A stretch of DNA of 64,000 nucleotides from Hymenobacter fodinae (GTDB taxonomy: Bacteria; Bacteroidota; Bacteroidia; Cytophagales; Hymenobacteraceae): positions 620,001 through 684,000 of the forward strand of contig NZ_SRLA01000001.1 in the NCBI RefSeq assembly GCF_004745825.1, given 5' to 3'. Numbering within the stretch: position 1 is the stretch's first letter; the number at the start of each line of letters is the position of its first letter. The translations under genes were made by a program, and so were the position numbers. Positions 1 to 9,355 of the stretch are shown in pieces. The notes below the pieces were generated by a model. The model saw only the letters and a program-made list of their open reading frames with translations. It was not told where the DNA came from and did not search any database.

Positions 1-458
1 TTCACCTTGGTCAGCAACGACACCTGCGGGCCTACATGCACGCTTACGTTGTCGAGGAAGTTGTATACCAGCAGCACGGGCACCTGAATGTAGTCGAGGC
101 GGGTGTCGTAGGTGCCGCGGGAGGCGTACTGCGTAGGGGCACCTTTAAAACCTTGCCGGCTATAAAGCACCTCGGGCTGCAACGAAAACGCGTTGTTGAA
201 GCCAAATTGGGCGTACACCCCGGCGTGGAAGGTATTGTAGATGCCTTCGTTATTGAAGTTCTTTTTGTCGTCGCCGCGGAAGTTAGAAGCCGTGAATCCG
301 CCTTTTACACCGAAGCCATTATTGCGGGAAGCGCTGCTACCCGGAGAGTAGTCAGTAGATGATGCAAGCCGGCCAGAGCGTGGGCCCGTAGTTTGATCTT
401 GGGCAACGGCCGCAGCACTTACCGCGGATAATGAGAGGAGAAGAGCTATTTTTTTCAT
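1..458 (-). CDS. Outer-membrane beta-barrel protein (PorT-like), 3' end cut by window
   Basis: The reading frame starts at the ATG at 458 and runs leftwards off the window, so the C-terminus is missing (about 152 residues seen). It begins MKKIALLLSLSAVSAAAVAQ, a clear Sec signal peptide ending in AVAQ. A Ser/Gly-rich linker follows, then GFGVKGGFTASNFRGDD and alternating segments such as SLQPEVLYSRQGFK and LDYIQVPVLLVYNF. This pattern (GVKGG start, QPEVLYSRQG, YIQVPVLLVY) is typical of the small PorT/outer-membrane-protein beta-barrel family of Bacteroidota. A role in the outer membrane is inferred from the family; no ligand or partner can be named. The next gene on the right is a tRNA on the other strand. 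Confidence 0.8.
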   Translation of the reverse strand, partial: MKKIALLLSLSAVSAAAVAQDQTTGPRSGRLASSTDYSPGSSASRNNGFGVKGGFTASNFRGDDKKNFNNEGIYNTFHAGVYAQFGFNNAFSLQPEVLYSRQGFKGAPTQYASRGTYDTRLDYIQVPVLLVYNFLDNVSVHVGPQVSLLTKV

Positions 459-633
459 AAAAGGAGGGAGGGAGCAGTGAAGCACAGAGAAGCAAGACCA
501 ATCCGGTGATGAATAACACCGGGGGAGCATCGGTAAAGTGCTATACTATCGTGCCGTCAGAAGGTTACAGCTGTCCGCTACCTGAAGCATAAATTTTGCA
601 CCTAGGTCATACAGAAAAAATCAACTATAATGA

Positions 634-641
634 TACCTTTG
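634..641 (+). promoter_or_regulatory. Probable -7 element of the tRNA-Val promoter
   Basis: TACCTTTG matches the Bacteroidota -7 consensus TAnnTTTG exactly. It lies 35 bases before the tRNA start, so transcription would begin near 648. No TTG is seen 19-21 bases upstream, so the -33 element is missing or degenerate. Confidence 0.4.
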
Positions 642-676
642 GCTCTTTACGGCCGCCGCCAGCATGGCTTTGTAAG

Positions 677-751
677 GGGGTGTTAGCTCAGTTGGTTTAG
701 AGCACTACCTCGACAAGGTAGGGGTCACTGGTTCGAGCCCAGTACGCCCCA
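677..751 (+). tRNA. tRNA-Val (anticodon GAC)
   Basis: A complete cloverleaf folds by eye. The acceptor stem is GGGGTGT with ACGCCCC (one G-T pair) and discriminator A. The D-stem is GCTC/GAGC, the anticodon stem CTACC/GGTAG around loop TCGACAA, and the T-arm ACTGG-TTCGAGC-CCAGT. Positions 34-36 read GAC, hence valine. CCA is not encoded. Position 33 is C rather than the nearly universal T. A terminator-like hairpin lies about 70 bases downstream. Confidence 0.9.
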
Positions 752-1384
752 CTTCAAAGCCACCTGCCCCGCTGTCATTGAGTACGCTCATGGCCTTTTT
801 GGGGCAGTACGAATCTCTAGAAAGCCCGACCGCAAGGTTGGGCTTTTGCGTTTAGGGGCTCTATGAATCATTCGAGACCTCTAAACCGGGCAACTAGCTG
901 AGAATAAATTTGTAACACTACGCAATCTTAAGTTGTGATATTACTGATAGTACCCATCCAAGATGAGTGAGTAAGTCTATAGTCCATTGACATCAGGATA
1001 ATAGTTAGTGAAGAAACAGCACTGAATACTTAGGGATAAGTAAAAATTAAGGTTAAAAACAATTTCGTTAATCGAGTAAAAGCTGTTGTTCGGAGCTTTT
1101 GCTGTTGTGTTTACCTAACGCAGAGCATTAACAAACTTATGGTAAGAGTAAGATGAAGGTAGTAATGGGCTTAAAACGGCACGTTTTCAAAGTCTGTTCA
1201 GCGCCATTATTATTTATTGTTTTTTCAATAAAGTAAGTGCTAACTCATTTATATAGGTGTGTTAATGTCTTTGAATAAAAGGCCATTTTAATTAAAAATT
1301 AACGTGATATATTTTGCTTAAGTTATGAATGTGTTACTTCTTGGGGTCAATAATTGGAATAAATTCAAAACCCAAGTAGAACAC
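752..1384. other. AT-rich non-coding region upstream of susC
   Basis: No gene is supported here. After the tRNA terminator the sequence becomes clearly more AT-rich than its surroundings. An AAAAGCT/AGCTTTT hairpin with a nine-base loop lies at 1078-1100, and TTATTG/CAATAA forms a small inverted repeat near 1215-1233. TAAATTTG at 905-912 fits the -7 consensus but has no -33 TTG and is about 470 bases from the gene. The promoter of the SusC gene probably lies in this region, but no single site is convincing. Confidence 0.5.
821..847 (+). terminator. Intrinsic terminator downstream of tRNA-Val
   Basis: AAGCCCGACC-GCAA-GGTTGGGCTT forms a 10-pair stem with one G-T pair, followed by TTT. A weaker pairing of CTGCCCC (from about 764) with GGGGCAG (near 801) lies between the tRNA and this hairpin. 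Confidence 0.7.
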
Positions 1385-4300
1385 ATGAGGAAAACATTAC
1401 TGTTATTTCCCTTCACGGTTCTTGCAGTAGCCAGCCACGACGTGGCTGCTCAAAACCGCACTGTAACCGGACAAGTGGTCGGAACCGATGGTGCAGCAAT
1501 ACCGGGGGCTACCGTAATAGTGAAGGGCGGCTCACAGGGCACATCAACCGATTCTGATGGCCGGTATTCTTTATCGGTGCCGAACACGGCTAGTGCGTTG
1601 GTGTTTTCATTTATTGGCTACGCTTCTAAAGAGGTAGCTATTGGCACACAGTCTAGTATTAATGTTACTCTCGCCAATGGCTCTACTGGCCTTGATGAAG
1701 TAGTAGTTGTAGGCTACGGAACCCAGTCCCGTCGGGACTTGACAGGTTCAGTAGCTACTGTTACGGCTGCCCAGATTGCCAATAAGCCAGTGCAAAGCTT
1801 TGAGCAGGCGCTACAGGGGCAAGCCTCTGGTGTGAACATCACTACACCCAACGGGGTGCTCAATGCACCGCCAGTGGTACGTATCCGCGGGGTGAATTCC
1901 ATTAGCCTGAGTTCGGCACCATTGTACGTAATTGATGGTATTCCAGCGTTTAGCGGCAACAGCTCGGCCGTAGGTAGTGTGCCCAACAACCCACTCAGTA
2001 ATATCAACCCCAATGATATTGAGAGTGTGGAAGTGCTGAAAGATGCTTCTGCTACTGCCATTTATGGTTCTCGTGCGGCAGGCGGTGTTATCTTGGTAAC
2101 CACCAAGCGCGGCAAGAAAGGCCAGAGCAAACTCTCAGTAGATTCATGGGCTGGCTGGACTGAGCCGGTACGCCTCTACGATGTACTGAACACCGCACAG
2201 TACATGGAGATTAAGAACGAAGCAGTTCGGAACCTGAATGCCAACCTAGTGGCTCAGGGTCTGAACCCTACCGCTATTGAAGGTTTCCGGCCTACGCTGG
2301 ATGCCAATGGTAACACTGTGGATACGCGTTGGTATGACTATATCTACCGTACGGGCTTCTCTACGTCCAACAACATCAACTTCAGCGGCGGCAGCGAGAA
2401 AACCTCATACTACACGTCGGTAGGCTACACCGACCAGAAGGGTATGCTGGAAGGCAACTCGTTTAAACGAGCATCGGGCCGTATCAATATCGACCACAAA
2501 GTCTTTTCTCGTTTCACGGTAGGCTTGCGCGCTGGCTATACTAATTCACGCACTGCCTCGCCTAACTCGGGTTCGGTAGGTGACGGTGCTTTTGGTACCG
2601 CTGGCCTAGGCCGCTTGCCATTGGTGTTACCTCCCAACGTACCGGCTCGCAATCTTGATGGCACTTACAACATTAGTGGCGCGGGTATTGGGCCAGGAGC
2701 TAATATCAACCCTACTTCTGCTACGGCTGCCAACCCTAATGGCTCACCACTGCTACCTGGTTACTACAACCCGCTAGTAGACCTTGAGAATAACTACTTC
2801 CGCTCAGACGGCAATGAAGTGCAAGGTAGCATCTATGCCAACCTGGAATTAATCAAGGGCCTTAACCTGCGTACTACCTACGGTGTTTACAACATCGCCT
2901 TCGAGGACAAAGCCTTCTACACGCCCATTGCCGGCGACCAATACAACGTTGGTCTCGCTCAGAATTTCTACCGCACTAACAAGCGCTGGAACTGGCAGAA
3001 CACTGTACAGTACGATGTAACCCTAGGTGGCAAGCACAACTTGTCGTTCTTGGCTGGTAACGAAAATCAGAACACCAGCATTGACCGTTGGGGTCTGAAC
3101 CGCAGCAGCGTGGCCGACCCCTTCTTCACCACACTTCAGGGCGGCTACGTGAACGTAGCATCTGCGGGTAACTTCCAAGGGGAGAACTTTCTGACCTCTT
3201 ACTTTGGCCGTGTCAACTACAATTTCAATAGCAAGTACTTGGCCACTATTAATGTGCGCCGCGACGGTTACTCTGCTTGGGCTAAAAAGTGGGGCAACTT
3301 CTATGGTGCTTCGGTAGGGTATGCTATTTCGGAGGAAGACTTCTGGAAGAATTCATCCGCGCTCAGCAAAATTAGTTTCCTTAAATTCACGGGCAGCTAC
3401 GGCGAAGTTGGTAACAACCAAGGCATCGACGATTATGCCTCCCTGCGCCTCTATGATGCTGGCTTATACGGCCCGAGCCCCACTTTCTATCTGAGTGGCG
3501 TTGGTAACCCCAATCTAACCTGGGAAACCAGCAAGAAAACAGATGTGGGTGTATCATTTGGCCTTCTCGACGACCGAATTACTGGCGACGTGGCCTACTA
3601 CCGCAACTTGGTAGATGGCTTGATCTTGCAAATTCCGCAGGCTCCTTCTCGCGGTATTCCAGGTGGCACCATTCCTAGCAACGTAGGTTCGATGCGTAAT
3701 ACCGGGATTGAAATCAATTTGCGGGTAGATGCCATCCGCAAAACAAATTTCACCTGGTCGATTAATGCCAACCTAACTACGCTGAAGAACCGGGTGCTAG
3801 CCCTGGCCTCGGAAGGGCAGCGTATTGGTACGGCCACCTCAGGCCTAGAAACGGTAAACTACACGAAGGCTGGCCAGTCGGTTGGTGAAATTCTGGCAGT
3901 TCGTTCTCTAGGTGTAAATCCGGCAAACGGTCGGCGCCTGATTCAACTTCGTAATGATGATGGTACCTTTACAACGGTACAATACAACCACTCTTCCACT
4001 TCCACCGGCAACGGCTGGACTACATTAGACGGTCGGAACTCCCGCGCCCCTAACCAGCTGGTTGACGGTGAATATTTCGGCCCAGTATTGCCAACCTGGT
4101 TCGGTGGCTTCGACAACACGTTCCGTTACAAAAACTTCGACTTGGGCGTGTTTGTGCAGTTTTCGGGCGGCAACTATATCTACAACGGTACCAAAGCCGG
4201 TTTGCACGACCAGCGCTTCTGGAACAACGACGTGGATATTCTGGAACGCTGGACGGAAACTAATACCAATGCCAAATGGCCCCGCGTGGTATACGGCGAT

Positions 4301-4594
4301 AATACGTCGAACGGCTCGGCCCTGATTATGTCGACCAACGTGGAGAAGGGAGACTTCGCCCGTCTGCGCAACGTGTCGCTGGGATATAACCTGCAGCCAA
4401 CCTTTGTCAGCCGGTTTGGAGTGAGTTCGGCCCGCTTCTACGTACAGGTGCAAAACGCAGCCCTGTTGACTAAATACTCCGGCATTGACCCCGAGATTTC
4501 CACGAACGGCGCCTCTAACACGGGTGCTGGCGTCGACCGTAATTCAGTAGGGCAAGCGCGCACCTACACGGTAGGGTTCAATATCGGCTTCTAA
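1385..4594 (+). CDS. SusC/RagA-family TonB-linked outer-membrane transporter
   Basis: This outer-membrane receptor would import an oligomeric nutrient using TonB energy, with the SusD-like lipoprotein encoded next as its lid. The start at 1385 is chosen because MRKTLLLFPFTVLAVASHDV gives a proper signal peptide; an upstream ATG at 1325 adds 20 hydrophilic residues before it. Next comes a carboxypeptidase-regulatory-like domain (VTGQVVGTDGAAIPGATV, with the usual DSDGRYSL), then the TonB box LDEVVVVGYGTQ. The plug domain has VRIRGVNSI and the SusC signature DASATAIYGSRAAGGVILVTT. A long beta-barrel ends in FNIGF. The length of 1069 residues is normal. The substrate cannot be read from sequence, and no glycoside hydrolase, sulfatase, peptidase or sigma/anti-sigma pair is adjacent. 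Confidence 0.95.
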   Translation: MRKTLLLFPFTVLAVASHDVAAQNRTVTGQVVGTDGAAIPGATVIVKGGSQGTSTDSDGRYSLSVPNTASALVFSFIGYASKEVAIGTQSSINVTLANGSTGLDEVVVVGYGTQSRRDLTGSVATVTAAQIANKPVQSFEQALQGQASGVNITTPNGVLNAPPVVRIRGVNSISLSSAPLYVIDGIPAFSGNSSAVGSVPNNPLSNINPNDIESVEVLKDASATAIYGSRAAGGVILVTTKRGKKGQSKLSVDSWAGWTEPVRLYDVLNTAQYMEIKNEAVRNLNANLVAQGLNPTAIEGFRPTLDANGNTVDTRWYDYIYRTGFSTSNNINFSGGSEKTSYYTSVGYTDQKGMLEGNSFKRASGRINIDHKVFSRFTVGLRAGYTNSRTASPNSGSVGDGAFGTAGLGRLPLVLPPNVPARNLDGTYNISGAGIGPGANINPTSATAANPNGSPLLPGYYNPLVDLENNYFRSDGNEVQGSIYANLELIKGLNLRTTYGVYNIAFEDKAFYTPIAGDQYNVGLAQNFYRTNKRWNWQNTVQYDVTLGGKHNLSFLAGNENQNTSIDRWGLNRSSVADPFFTTLQGGYVNVASAGNFQGENFLTSYFGRVNYNFNSKYLATINVRRDGYSAWAKKWGNFYGASVGYAISEEDFWKNSSALSKISFLKFTGSYGEVGNNQGIDDYASLRLYDAGLYGPSPTFYLSGVGNPNLTWETSKKTDVGVSFGLLDDRITGDVAYYRNLVDGLILQIPQAPSRGIPGGTIPSNVGSMRNTGIEINLRVDAIRKTNFTWSINANLTTLKNRVLALASEGQRIGTATSGLETVNYTKAGQSVGEILAVRSLGVNPANGRRLIQLRNDDGTFTTVQYNHSSTSTGNGWTTLDGRNSRAPNQLVDGEYFGPVLPTWFGGFDNTFRYKNFDLGVFVQFSGGNYIYNGTKAGLHDQRFWNNDVDILERWTETNTNAKWPRVVYGDNTSNGSALIMSTNVEKGDFARLRNVSLGYNLQPTFVSRFGVSSARFYVQVQNAALLTKYSGIDPEISTNGASNTGAGVDRNSVGQARTYTVGFNIGF

Positions 4595-4610
4595 TAATCC
4601 TCTGCACTAG

Positions 4611-6128
4611 ATGAAAAATATCAAGCATACCCTAGCGCTAGGCCTAGTTACAGCAATGTTGGGCTTAAGCACTACCTCTTGCGAGGATCGTTTAAATCCG
4701 GCCCCAGTAGCCTCTCTAAATAGCGAGGTAGCCTTTGATACTCCTTCTCGCGTGTTGCTGCAAGTCAACAACATGTACGACTATATGAAGGCTGGCAACT
4801 TCTTGGGAGGCCGCTACCAAGTGTATGGCGACATCCGGGCGAATGACTTTCTAAACCGGACGTCTAACCTGGTAACTGGAGCCGCCGTATGGCAGCACAC
4901 TGTCACTGAATCATCCCAGAACGACGTAATTAATATGTGGGGTGCCGGCTACTCAGCCATCAACCAGATAAACGTCTTTTTGGCGGGACTTGAAGCTAAT
5001 TCGGCCAAGTTTACGGCCACTCCATTCCCTAGTGACTTCCCAGCTACTGCTACGTCGTACGCCGCGGAAGGCCGGTTTCTGCGGGCTCTTGCCTACTACT
5101 CGCTGTTACAATTCTATGCCCGCCCCTATACGGACGGCAACGGCAACAAGCCTGGTTTGCCCCTGCGCCTAAAAGCAGAGGTGGACTTGGGTAATAACGA
5201 TTTGGCTCGTTCCACGGTAGCGGAGGTGTACACTCAAATTCTGGCAGACCTAAACTTTGCTGAGCAGAATCTGCCACTTACAAACAGTGCATCTAACGTT
5301 ACCCGGGCGCACCGCAATACGGCTATTGCCCTCAAAACCCGTGTGTACCTGAGCATGGCCCGCTACGCTGATGTGGTAACGGAGGCCAACAAAATTGTTT
5401 CGGCCACAGCTCCTTTCCGGGCTGCTACTGGGGTGCAACACGCATTACAGCCAAGCATTACCACCGTTTTCGTTGGTAACCAGTCCAGCACGGAAAGCAT
5501 TCTGTCGTTCCCGTTTACCCCGCAGGATGCCCCCGGTACGCAAAACCAGTTGGCCTTCTATTTCCTGCCAAACTCACAAGGTGGCGGGGGCGAGTACAGC
5601 CTGAATGCCAATGGTGTACTCAGTGATCCTCGCTTTCTGGCCACCGATGAGCGGAACACTAGCTTCGTAACCCGCGTTAGCAACGTTCCTTACCTGCGCA
5701 AGTATCAGAACGGGGCACTGGCACCAGCTCCCTACACCGATAATGCCCCGGTGATTCGCTACTCGGAGGTGTTGCTAAACCTGGCCGAGGCACTTGCTCG
5801 CACCGAGGGTGCTAGCAGCACCCGCGCGTTGGCCCTGCTCAACGCGGTACGGGTACGGTCTAATCCACCGCCCAACGCCACTACTCCCTCACCCGCTGAG
5901 TATAAGGCGGACAGCTTCTCTTCTACTTTTAGCATTATTGATGCTATCCTTCTGGAGCGGCGCATCGAGTTTTTGGGCGAAGGCCTGCGCAACAACGACC
6001 TCATGCGTTTGCAGCAGACCATTCCGGCTAAGGCCACGATAAGCGCGGTGCCCCCCACCGCTGCACTCTACATCTGGCCCATCCCAAACACCGAATTGGC
6101 AACTAATAACTTAATGACTCGCAACTAA
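4611..6128 (+). CDS. SusD/RagB-family nutrient-binding lipoprotein
   Basis: This is the surface lipoprotein partner of the SusC-like transporter, starting 16 bases after it and certainly in the same operon. The N-terminus MKNIKHTLALGLVTAMLGLS leads to the lipobox STTSC, so Cys24 should be lipidated. The mature part has SusD features: an N-terminal TPR-like helical region (VLLQVNNMYDYMKAGNF, AEGRFLRALAYYSLLQFYA) and a C-terminal RagB/SusD signature (IRYSEVLLNLAEALART, ERRIEFLGEGLRNNDLMRL). The length of 505 residues is typical. A strong terminator follows at 6153-6187. Confidence 0.95.
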   Translation: MKNIKHTLALGLVTAMLGLSTTSCEDRLNPAPVASLNSEVAFDTPSRVLLQVNNMYDYMKAGNFLGGRYQVYGDIRANDFLNRTSNLVTGAAVWQHTVTESSQNDVINMWGAGYSAINQINVFLAGLEANSAKFTATPFPSDFPATATSYAAEGRFLRALAYYSLLQFYARPYTDGNGNKPGLPLRLKAEVDLGNNDLARSTVAEVYTQILADLNFAEQNLPLTNSASNVTRAHRNTAIALKTRVYLSMARYADVVTEANKIVSATAPFRAATGVQHALQPSITTVFVGNQSSTESILSFPFTPQDAPGTQNQLAFYFLPNSQGGGGEYSLNANGVLSDPRFLATDERNTSFVTRVSNVPYLRKYQNGALAPAPYTDNAPVIRYSEVLLNLAEALARTEGASSTRALALLNAVRVRSNPPPNATTPSPAEYKADSFSSTFSIIDAILLERRIEFLGEGLRNNDLMRLQQTIPAKATISAVPPTAALYIWPIPNTELATNNLMTRN

Positions 6129-6152
6129 CGACTTGTTAGGAATGCTTCACGC

Positions 6153-6187
6153 AAAAAGGCTTTCTCGATATCGAGAAAGCCTTTTTT
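6153..6187 (+). terminator. Terminator of the susC/susD operon
   Basis: AAAAAGGCTTTCTCGA/TCGAGAAAGCCTTTTT is a perfect long stem ending in a T-run. Its A-rich 5' side would let it work in both directions. Confidence 0.9.
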
Positions 6188-6335
6188 GTAATTAGGATGG
6201 ATAAGATGAGGGGTGATGGATCGATGTAAGCCACTGAGTAAGACTGAGTAAGTATAGGGGCTAGGTATGTCGTAGGCAGTTTAGCATAGAAGAGTGGCCT
6301 AGAACAATGCTGGAGGCTGACAGTTTTTGAGGTCT

Positions 6336-7244
6336 ATGCTCTCTATCGCTTGCGCGCCACTCTATGCCCACCCGCTACCCGCCAATCACCGTTTTCCTAT
6401 GCTCAAATACGAGTTGCTGCCGGAGCAACTCGTGCGCGAAGGAACAGTGCCGGAAAGTGCTTTCTTCCATCCTGAGCTGCCCAGCGAAGCTACTATACTA
6501 CTCACGCATGATGCTGAGTACTACCAACGGCTACAGCAGGGGGGCTTAACCCGACAAGAGGAGCGGGCTACTGGTTTTCCATGGAGCCCGCAGTTGGTTG
6601 AGCGCGAAGTCACTATTCTGGGCGGCACGGTTGCCTGTGTGCATCGGGCGTTGAGGCATGGCGTGGCTCTCAACATAGCCGGGGGTACCCACCATGCCTT
6701 CCGCGACCGGGGGGAGGGATTTTGTTTGCTCAACGACCAAGCCGCAGCCGCCAATTATTTGCTAGGCCACCCAGAACTTGGGGTAAGCCGCGTGCTCATC
6801 ATAGACTTGGATGTGCACCAGGGCAATGGTACAGCCGCTATATTCGCTCAGGAGCCCAGGGTATTTACGTTTAGCATGCATGGGGCGCGCAACTACCCTC
6901 ACCGCAAGGAGCACTCCGACCTTGATCTGCCCCTGCCCGACGGTACTGACGACACAGCCTACTTAGCTTTATTGCGCAATACGCTGCCGAGGCTACTGCA
7001 AGAGCATCAACCCGACTTTGTGTTTTACCTCAGCGGAGTAGATGTGTTGGCTACCGATAAGCTAGGCCACCTTGCGCTTACCCGAGAAGGTTGCCGCCAG
7101 CGCGACCAGTACGTATTGCAAACCTGTCAGCAGCACCGCTTACCCGTAGTAGTGTGCATGGGAGGCGGCTACTCCCCGCGCATCGCTGATATTGTGGAAG
7201 CACACGCTAACACGTTTCGGGTAGCTGCTGATTTGTGGGGGTAA
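6336..7244 (+). CDS. Histone-deacetylase-superfamily Zn hydrolase
   Basis: This is a class II-like bacterial HDAC-superfamily enzyme (acetoin-utilisation/acetylpolyamine amidohydrolase type), which removes acyl groups from amines. ATG 6336 is preferred to the TTG at 6327 because family members begin near a motif like IACAPLYAHPLP. Visible motifs are GGTHHAF with the paired catalytic His, GEGFCLLND, IIDLDVHQGNGT (metal Asp and His), SGVDVLATDKLG (second metal Asp) and the C-terminal GGGYS. The length of 302 residues is normal. It stands alone downstream of the SusD terminator, so its substrate is unknown; the protein is soluble with no signal peptide. Confidence 0.9.
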   Translation: MLSIACAPLYAHPLPANHRFPMLKYELLPEQLVREGTVPESAFFHPELPSEATILLTHDAEYYQRLQQGGLTRQEERATGFPWSPQLVEREVTILGGTVACVHRALRHGVALNIAGGTHHAFRDRGEGFCLLNDQAAAANYLLGHPELGVSRVLIIDLDVHQGNGTAAIFAQEPRVFTFSMHGARNYPHRKEHSDLDLPLPDGTDDTAYLALLRNTLPRLLQEHQPDFVFYLSGVDVLATDKLGHLALTREGCRQRDQYVLQTCQQHRLPVVVCMGGGYSPRIADIVEAHANTFRVAADLWG

Positions 7245-7318
7245 CAAGCAGTGCGGCTAGTTGAGCTAAAGAACTTAAGTGGCCTAGTAATGCCAGAGAG
7301 CGAGAGCAACTCCCTGTG

Positions 7319-8020
7319 CTAGGTAATTATAACCTGCCAGCGGAAGGCCCACCGCCACCGTAAGGTGTAACGTGCAATACCTGCCGCGGCTAAGATTTGC
7401 TGCCACTCTAGGCGGGAAAAAGCCCTGGCTACCGAAAGGGGAGCATCGTGCTGAACCAAATAGGAGCCCCGGAATAGGCGCGTAAGCCAGCGAATGCTAT
7501 AGTAGGCCAGGGGATGGCGATGTAAATCGTTGATAACAACTGCAAGCTGGGCCTGCTGCTGCCAGCGCGGGAGCATAGCCACCAACTGCGCCGAGGAGAA
7601 GTGATGACAAAACAAGCTGGCGGTCAGAATATCGTAAGGCTGCTGCTGAAAATCAGGAGAGAAGATGTCGGCCTGTTGGTAGGTGATTTCTGGGTAGGCT
7701 GTGCTTTTGCTGGTGGCGTAGTCTAGCATGAAGGCATTGGCATCAATACCTGTTAGCTCTACGGGCACTTGGTGCTGGCGGGCCCAGCGGGCAATCTGGC
7801 GCAGGGTGTCGCCGCCACCGCTGCCCAGGTCGGCGAGCCGCAGGGGGCGGCCAGTCGGGAAATGGGGGCGTAGCCGTTCAAGCGCATCCAGAATGGGTGC
7901 GTAGCCACCTAGCCAGGTGTTGATAGTTTCTAGCTCATCGAGGTTGCGACGTAGATCGTCGGAAGCCAGAGTGAGGTCATCCATCAGCTCTTCGGCCGTA
8001 GCGCGCTGGGCTAAGTTCAT
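7319..8020 (-). CDS. Class I SAM-dependent methyltransferase of the type III PKS cluster
   Basis: The 233-residue protein has a class I Rossmann methyltransferase core: motif I LRLADLGSGGGDTLRQ near residues 60-75, an acidic ribose-binding residue in ELTGIDANAFMLDYA, and motif IV-like YDILTASLFCHHF. Its start lies 27 bases after the stop of the type III polyketide synthase gene on the same strand, so the two are almost certainly co-transcribed. By analogy with other type III PKS operons it probably methylates a hydroxyl or ring position of the polyketide; this is inference. It is the last gene of the three-gene block. Confidence 0.85.
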   Translation of the reverse strand: MNLAQRATAEELMDDLTLASDDLRRNLDELETINTWLGGYAPILDALERLRPHFPTGRPLRLADLGSGGGDTLRQIARWARQHQVPVELTGIDANAFMLDYATSKSTAYPEITYQQADIFSPDFQQQPYDILTASLFCHHFSSAQLVAMLPRWQQQAQLAVVINDLHRHPLAYYSIRWLTRLFRGSYLVQHDAPLSVARAFSRLEWQQILAAAGIARYTLRWRWAFRWQVIIT

Positions 8021-8047
8021 GCAGCGAAAGGCAGAGAAAAGACCAAC

Positions 8048-9226
8048 TTAGATACTAGCAGTAGCCGCCAACGCCTCTGGATAAATGGCAGCTTTTTGTT
8101 GGGTAGCAACCGTTTCAGCCGTTACTACTTTCAACAGCATGGCTTCCAGGGTTAACCCCGGTCCAAAGGCAAAGCTTAGCACGGGGGCACCCACGTCGGT
8201 GGGGGAGAGGCTATGCAGGAGCTTCTGCAGAACGAACAGCACCGTCGCCGACGACATATTGCCGTAGTCGCGCAGCACTTCGTACGCAAACCGGTTGTCG
8301 TGGGTGGAGAGGCCTAGCTCCTGCTCAATGGTTTCTAAAATCTTGCGGCCGCCCGGGTGAATAGCAAAGGCATGAATATCGGAGAGCTCTACGGGCAGGT
8401 TAGCCAATAGCTGATCAGTGAGGTGCCGGATACCCCGCTGAATCAGGTGAGGCACGTACGACGACAGCGTCATCTCAAACCCAAAATTGTTGATGTGCCA
8501 AGCCATATCCTGGTGCCCGTCAGGCTCTAGGCCACAGTGAAAGGCCTCAAGAGACAGACTAACGCCTTGTTGCGCGGGCTTACCCAGCACGATGGCCGCC
8601 GCCGCCCCATCGCCAAACAGCGCATTAGAAACTAAGTGGTCGTCTTCGTGGCTTTTTTGGAAATGGAGCGTGCAAAGCTCCGTACTTACAATCAGCACCT
8701 GGGCATTGCTATCGGCGCGGCAGAAGGCATTGGCTAGCTTCAGGGCATTCACAGCCGCGTAGCAACCCATAAAATTTACGCACGTCCGCTGCACATTGGG
8801 GTTAAGGCCTAGCGTGGCCACCAGCTCAATATCCAGGCCTGGCGCGTACATGCCTGTGCAGCTCACCGTCACTAAGTGCGTGATACCGCTCAAGCTCAGA
8901 GTGGGCTGCTGGCGCAGGCACTCTCGCACGGCCTGCACCGAGAGCGGGAGGGCGTGCTGCCGGTACTGCGCCATGCGCTGGCCCACCGTTGGGAAGGGCT
9001 CCAAATCTGGGGTGTTTGGAAAGAACTCATACTGACCTAGCTCGCGCCCGTAGTCCGGCAGAACTGAGTAGCGGTGTGCAATTCCCGAGACCCGATACAG
9101 CGCCCGAAGCTTGCGTGTATCGGCATCGTTGAGCTGCAAAGCGCCCGCCATAAAGCTGGCAATCTGGGGCTGCGGAATACGGTGAGGCGGGTTGGCAGTG
9201 CCGATGGCACACAGGTAGCTGGTCAT
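8048..9226 (-). CDS. Type III polyketide synthase (chalcone/stilbene synthase family)
   Basis: This homodimeric enzyme extends an acyl-CoA starter with malonyl-CoA and cyclises the product to a pyrone or resorcinol. ATG 9226 is chosen over TTG 9244. The catalytic triad is intact: Cys in RTCVNFMGCYAAV (about residue 160), His in HAFAIHPGGRK and Asn in RDYGNMSSATVLF. The C-terminal FAFGPGLTLEAMLL loop of the family is also present. The length of 392 residues is normal. Flanked by a methyltransferase and an FAD-dependent oxidoreductase on the same strand, it resembles bacterial alkylpyrone or alkylresorcinol loci. Starter unit and product cannot be predicted from sequence alone. Confidence 0.95.
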   Translation of the reverse strand: MTSYLCAIGTANPPHRIPQPQIASFMAGALQLNDADTRKLRALYRVSGIAHRYSVLPDYGRELGQYEFFPNTPDLEPFPTVGQRMAQYRQHALPLSVQAVRECLRQQPTLSLSGITHLVTVSCTGMYAPGLDIELVATLGLNPNVQRTCVNFMGCYAAVNALKLANAFCRADSNAQVLIVSTELCTLHFQKSHEDDHLVSNALFGDGAAAAIVLGKPAQQGVSLSLEAFHCGLEPDGHQDMAWHINNFGFEMTLSSYVPHLIQRGIRHLTDQLLANLPVELSDIHAFAIHPGGRKILETIEQELGLSTHDNRFAYEVLRDYGNMSSATVLFVLQKLLHSLSPTDVGAPVLSFAFGPGLTLEAMLLKVVTAETVATQQKAAIYPEALAATASI

Positions 9227-9355
9227 TAATCGAAGTTTACGCAAATTCCCTGCGCTGCGCTGCCTCTAACTACAAAATGCTAAATCCTGTAAGGTGAGTG
9301 AGGCGCTGCTAGGCGAAAAGACCTTAGGCGCTAGGTCACTTCGCAGGCGTTGCCT

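Noticed and set aside
36..362. Plus-strand 108-residue ORF at the left edge
   Set aside because: It is antisense to the outer-membrane barrel gene, which has a signal peptide and family motifs.
1325..1384. ATG 1325 as start of the SusC-like gene
   Set aside because: It adds 20 polar residues before a clear signal peptide that begins at ATG 1385.
4025..4453. Minus-strand 142-residue ORF inside susC
   Set aside because: It is a shadow of the SusC barrel reading frame with no motif of its own.
1385..6128. Complete polysaccharide utilisation locus
   Set aside because: Only SusC and SusD are present; no carbohydrate-active enzyme, ECF sigma factor or hybrid sensor is adjacent.
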